The notes under the pieces are model-generated. The model searched no databases. It was given only the letters and a program-made list of their open reading frames with translations, and was not told the origin of the DNA. This document shows positions 43,535 through 44,889 of a DNA stretch of 44,889 bases, in pieces (within the stretch, counting starts at the first letter, position 1; every line of letters starts with the position of its first letter). The DNA is from Endozoicomonas arenosclerae (GTDB lineage Bacteria; Pseudomonadota; Gammaproteobacteria; Pseudomonadales; Endozoicomonadaceae): NCBI RefSeq assembly GCF_001562015.1, contig NZ_LASA01000075.1, forward strand, positions 1-44,889, given 5' to 3'. Position numbers and translations under genes: made by a program.

Positions 43535-44671
43535 ATGCCTATTGCTCTTCTGGCGCTTACACTGAGCGCTTTTGCCATAGGAACCACTGAGTTCGTTATT
43601 GTTGGCCTGATACCCACCATGGCCAGTGACTTGAATGTGACCCTGCCTTCTGCAGGCCTGCTAGTAAGTCTCTATGCTGCAGGAGTCGCCATTGGCGCAC
43701 CGTTACTGACAGCACTCACTGGAAAGTGGCAACGAAAGCAGGTTCTGCTCGCTGTAATGACACTGTTCGTAGCAGGCAATCTTCTGGCCTGGCAAGCCCC
43801 CAATTACAATAGCCTGATCATTGCTCGTATCATTACCGGCCTGGCTCACGGGGTCTTTTTCTCAATAGGATCAACCATAGCAACCGGGCTAGTAACTAAA
43901 GAGAAGGCGGCTAGCGCCATTGCCATTATGTTTACCGGACTCACCGTTGCTCTGGTAACCGGAGTCCCCCTTGGGACGTACATTGGCCAGACAATGGGAT
44001 GGCAATCAACCTTTCTGGTCGTAGCCTTGCTGGGAATGATAGCGTTGATAGGCAGCGCCATCTGGGTACCAGGTAACCTGAAACAACCACCAGAAACCCG
44101 TTTAAGTGCTCAGTTCAAGGTTCTGACCCAACCTCGTTTAATTCTGGTTTATGCCATTACAGCCCTGGGATACGGCGGCACATTCACAGCTTTCACCTAT
44201 CTGGCTCCTATTTTAGAAAATGTCACAGGCTTCAGCGCTCACTGGATCAGCCTGATTCTATTGGTGTACGGAGTATCTGTTGCTATTGGCAATATATGGG
44301 GAGGGAAAATGGCCGACCGCATGGGTCCAGTCAATGCACTAAAGATTATTTTCACAGGACTTGCAGCTATTCTGTTCGTCTTCAATCTGACAGCTCACCA
44401 CCCTGTGGCAGCCGTCATTACTATTCTCGTATGGGGAGCATTCGCATTCGGAAATGTTCCTGGATTACAGGTCTATGTAGTTACTCTGGCAGAAAAATGC
44501 ACTCCCGATTCCGTTGATGTTGCTTCAGGACTAAACATTGCAGCCTTTAACATTGGGATCGCTTTTGGTTCCTGGGGTGGTGGCCAAATAGTAGCCCACT
44601 CGAATGTGATGAACACTCCCTGGGTGGGTGCCATCATTGTATTACTGGCTCTAGCAGCCTGTCGGACTTGA
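43535..44671 (+). CDS. MFS transporter, DHA1 family (AraJ/YdhP-like efflux)
   Basis: The 378-aa inner-membrane protein starts at ATG 43535, with GAGGA 8 bases upstream. It has about 12 hydrophobic helices and the DHA1 signatures FAIGTTEFVIVGLIPTMASD, RIITGLAHGVFFSIGST, IAIMFTGLTVALVTGVPLG and GNIWGGKMADRMGPVNALK. Relatives export sugars, nucleosides or drugs. The C-terminus ends abruptly LLALAACRT. The last codons and the stop lie in a copy of a dispersed repeat (44653-44669), so the final 15 or so residues of the family, normally a basic tail after helix 12, are missing. The protein may still work, since helix 12 seems mostly present. Confidence 0.9.
   Translation: MPIALLALTLSAFAIGTTEFVIVGLIPTMASDLNVTLPSAGLLVSLYAAGVAIGAPLLTALTGKWQRKQVLLAVMTLFVAGNLLAWQAPNYNSLIIARIITGLAHGVFFSIGSTIATGLVTKEKAASAIAIMFTGLTVALVTGVPLGTYIGQTMGWQSTFLVVALLGMIALIGSAIWVPGNLKQPPETRLSAQFKVLTQPRLILVYAITALGYGGTFTAFTYLAPILENVTGFSAHWISLILLVYGVSVAIGNIWGGKMADRMGPVNALKIIFTGLAAILFVFNLTAHHPVAAVITILVWGAFAFGNVPGLQVYVVTLAEKCTPDSVDVASGLNIAAFNIGIAFGSWGGGQIVAHSNVMNTPWVGAIIVLLALAACRT
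44653..44669. repeat. Half copy of the dispersed palindromic repeat, ending the MFS gene
   Basis: AGCAGCCTGTCGGACTT equals, apart from one base, the right arm of the palindrome at 32361-32405 read on its other strand (AGCAGCCTGTCGGATTT). The stop TGA of the transporter follows it in frame. Directly next to it CTTGAAC (44667-44673) and GTTCAAG (44685-44691) form a separate 7-bp hairpin that may act as a weak transcript end. Confidence 0.6.
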
Positions 44672-44753
44672 ACCCATAAACGCAGTTCAAGTAATTTCAG
44701 ACTCTGACTATTCCGGAGAGAACTTATAAAACCCTCTCCGGCGCATTACATTT

Positions 44754-44888
44754 TCAACTTGTCCTTATGATTTTTCTCACTCTTGGCCTCAGATCAGCCC
44801 AATAGTGCCACAGATAAGTCGCCAACAAGACCAGTTCCAACCACTGCTCTTCATTCACTTGTTTCAGGCTGAACATCCGCCTCAAGTT
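44754..44888 (-). CDS. Possible C-terminal part or small ORF, cut by window edge
   Basis: The minus strand is open from the window edge to a TGA at 44754. An ATG four codons in gives a 40-residue frame beginning MFSLKQVNEEQWLELVLLAT, then YLWHYWADLRPRVRKIIRTS. It has a short aromatic-rich hydrophobic helix and a basic end. A hairpin with CCGGAGAG/CTCTCCGG arms (44713-44741) lies downstream. No family is recognised, and it could be non-coding. Confidence 0.3.
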   Translation of the reverse strand, partial: NLRRMFSLKQVNEEQWLELVLLATYLWHYWADLRPRVRKIIRTS

Positions 44889-44889
44889 A

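Noticed and set aside
1-44889. CRISPR arrays, tRNA or rRNA genes
   Set aside because: No regularly spaced direct repeats and no cloverleaf-like or rRNA-like sequence was noticed on reading; a scan with tRNA and CRISPR tools was not possible.

Overview
The window looks like a gammaproteobacterial chromosome. The gene content (Tol-Pal, ruvCAB, yebC, aspS and proS of gammaproteobacterial type, OprD-like porins, a type III secretion chaperone, an IS200/IS605 fragment, many dispersed palindromes) fits an Oceanospirillales member such as Endozoicomonas. That genus assignment is inference from gene content and style, not from a database match.

Layout. (1) 1-5955, minus strand: the end of an IS200/IS605 element, then cpoB, pal, tolB, tolA, tolR, tolQ and ybgC, which form the envelope-constriction operon read right to left. 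(2) 6020-14285: a Sel1-like lipoprotein, a large hybrid sensor kinase, ruvB, rarD (opposite strand), ruvA, a carboxymuconolactone-decarboxylase-like gene (opposite strand) and ruvC. In many gammaproteobacteria aspS-yebC-ruvC-ruvA-ruvB-ybgC-tolQRAB-pal-cpoB are contiguous. Here the same order is kept but split by inserts.

(3) 14.6-28.8 kb: the largest insert, between ruvC and yebC. All its genes but the last are on the plus strand. They are a small membrane ORF, a GH108 muramidase, a 3TM-type holin, a membrane protein flanked by pentapeptide repeats, a TorT-like periplasmic-binding lipoprotein, a PixA/AidA-like inclusion-body family protein, a 482-aa protein with a long hydrophobic stretch, two tandem small paralogues, a 1077-aa protein with a hydrophobic hairpin-like segment, and a 577-aa protein whose N-terminus resembles a module of tail/baseplate-like proteins. 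A secreted protein of unknown function is encoded convergently. The muramidase/holin pair next to large cytoplasmic-looking proteins without signal peptides suggests holin-dependent release of a protein assembly (type 10 secretion-like). This is the best candidate for an undescribed system. Two 63-bp palindromic repeats occur in and beside it.

(4) 29.1-34.4 kb, minus strand: yebC, aspS and an FmdB-like zinc ribbon, then an isolated SycD/LcrH-type type III secretion chaperone coupled to a coiled-coil protein that is probably its substrate. (5) 34.7-37.7 kb: two tandem OprD-like porins with a terminator. (6) 37.8-42.5 kb: an HU-like protein, a membrane/cold-shock-domain fusion with a long leader, slyX, a HIT protein, proS and a lytic transglycosylase. 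(7) 42.5-44.9 kb: a LysR regulator divergent from an MFS efflux transporter, with a perfect 9-bp dyad between them. The transporter's last codons lie in a dispersed repeat. A short partial ORF ends the window.
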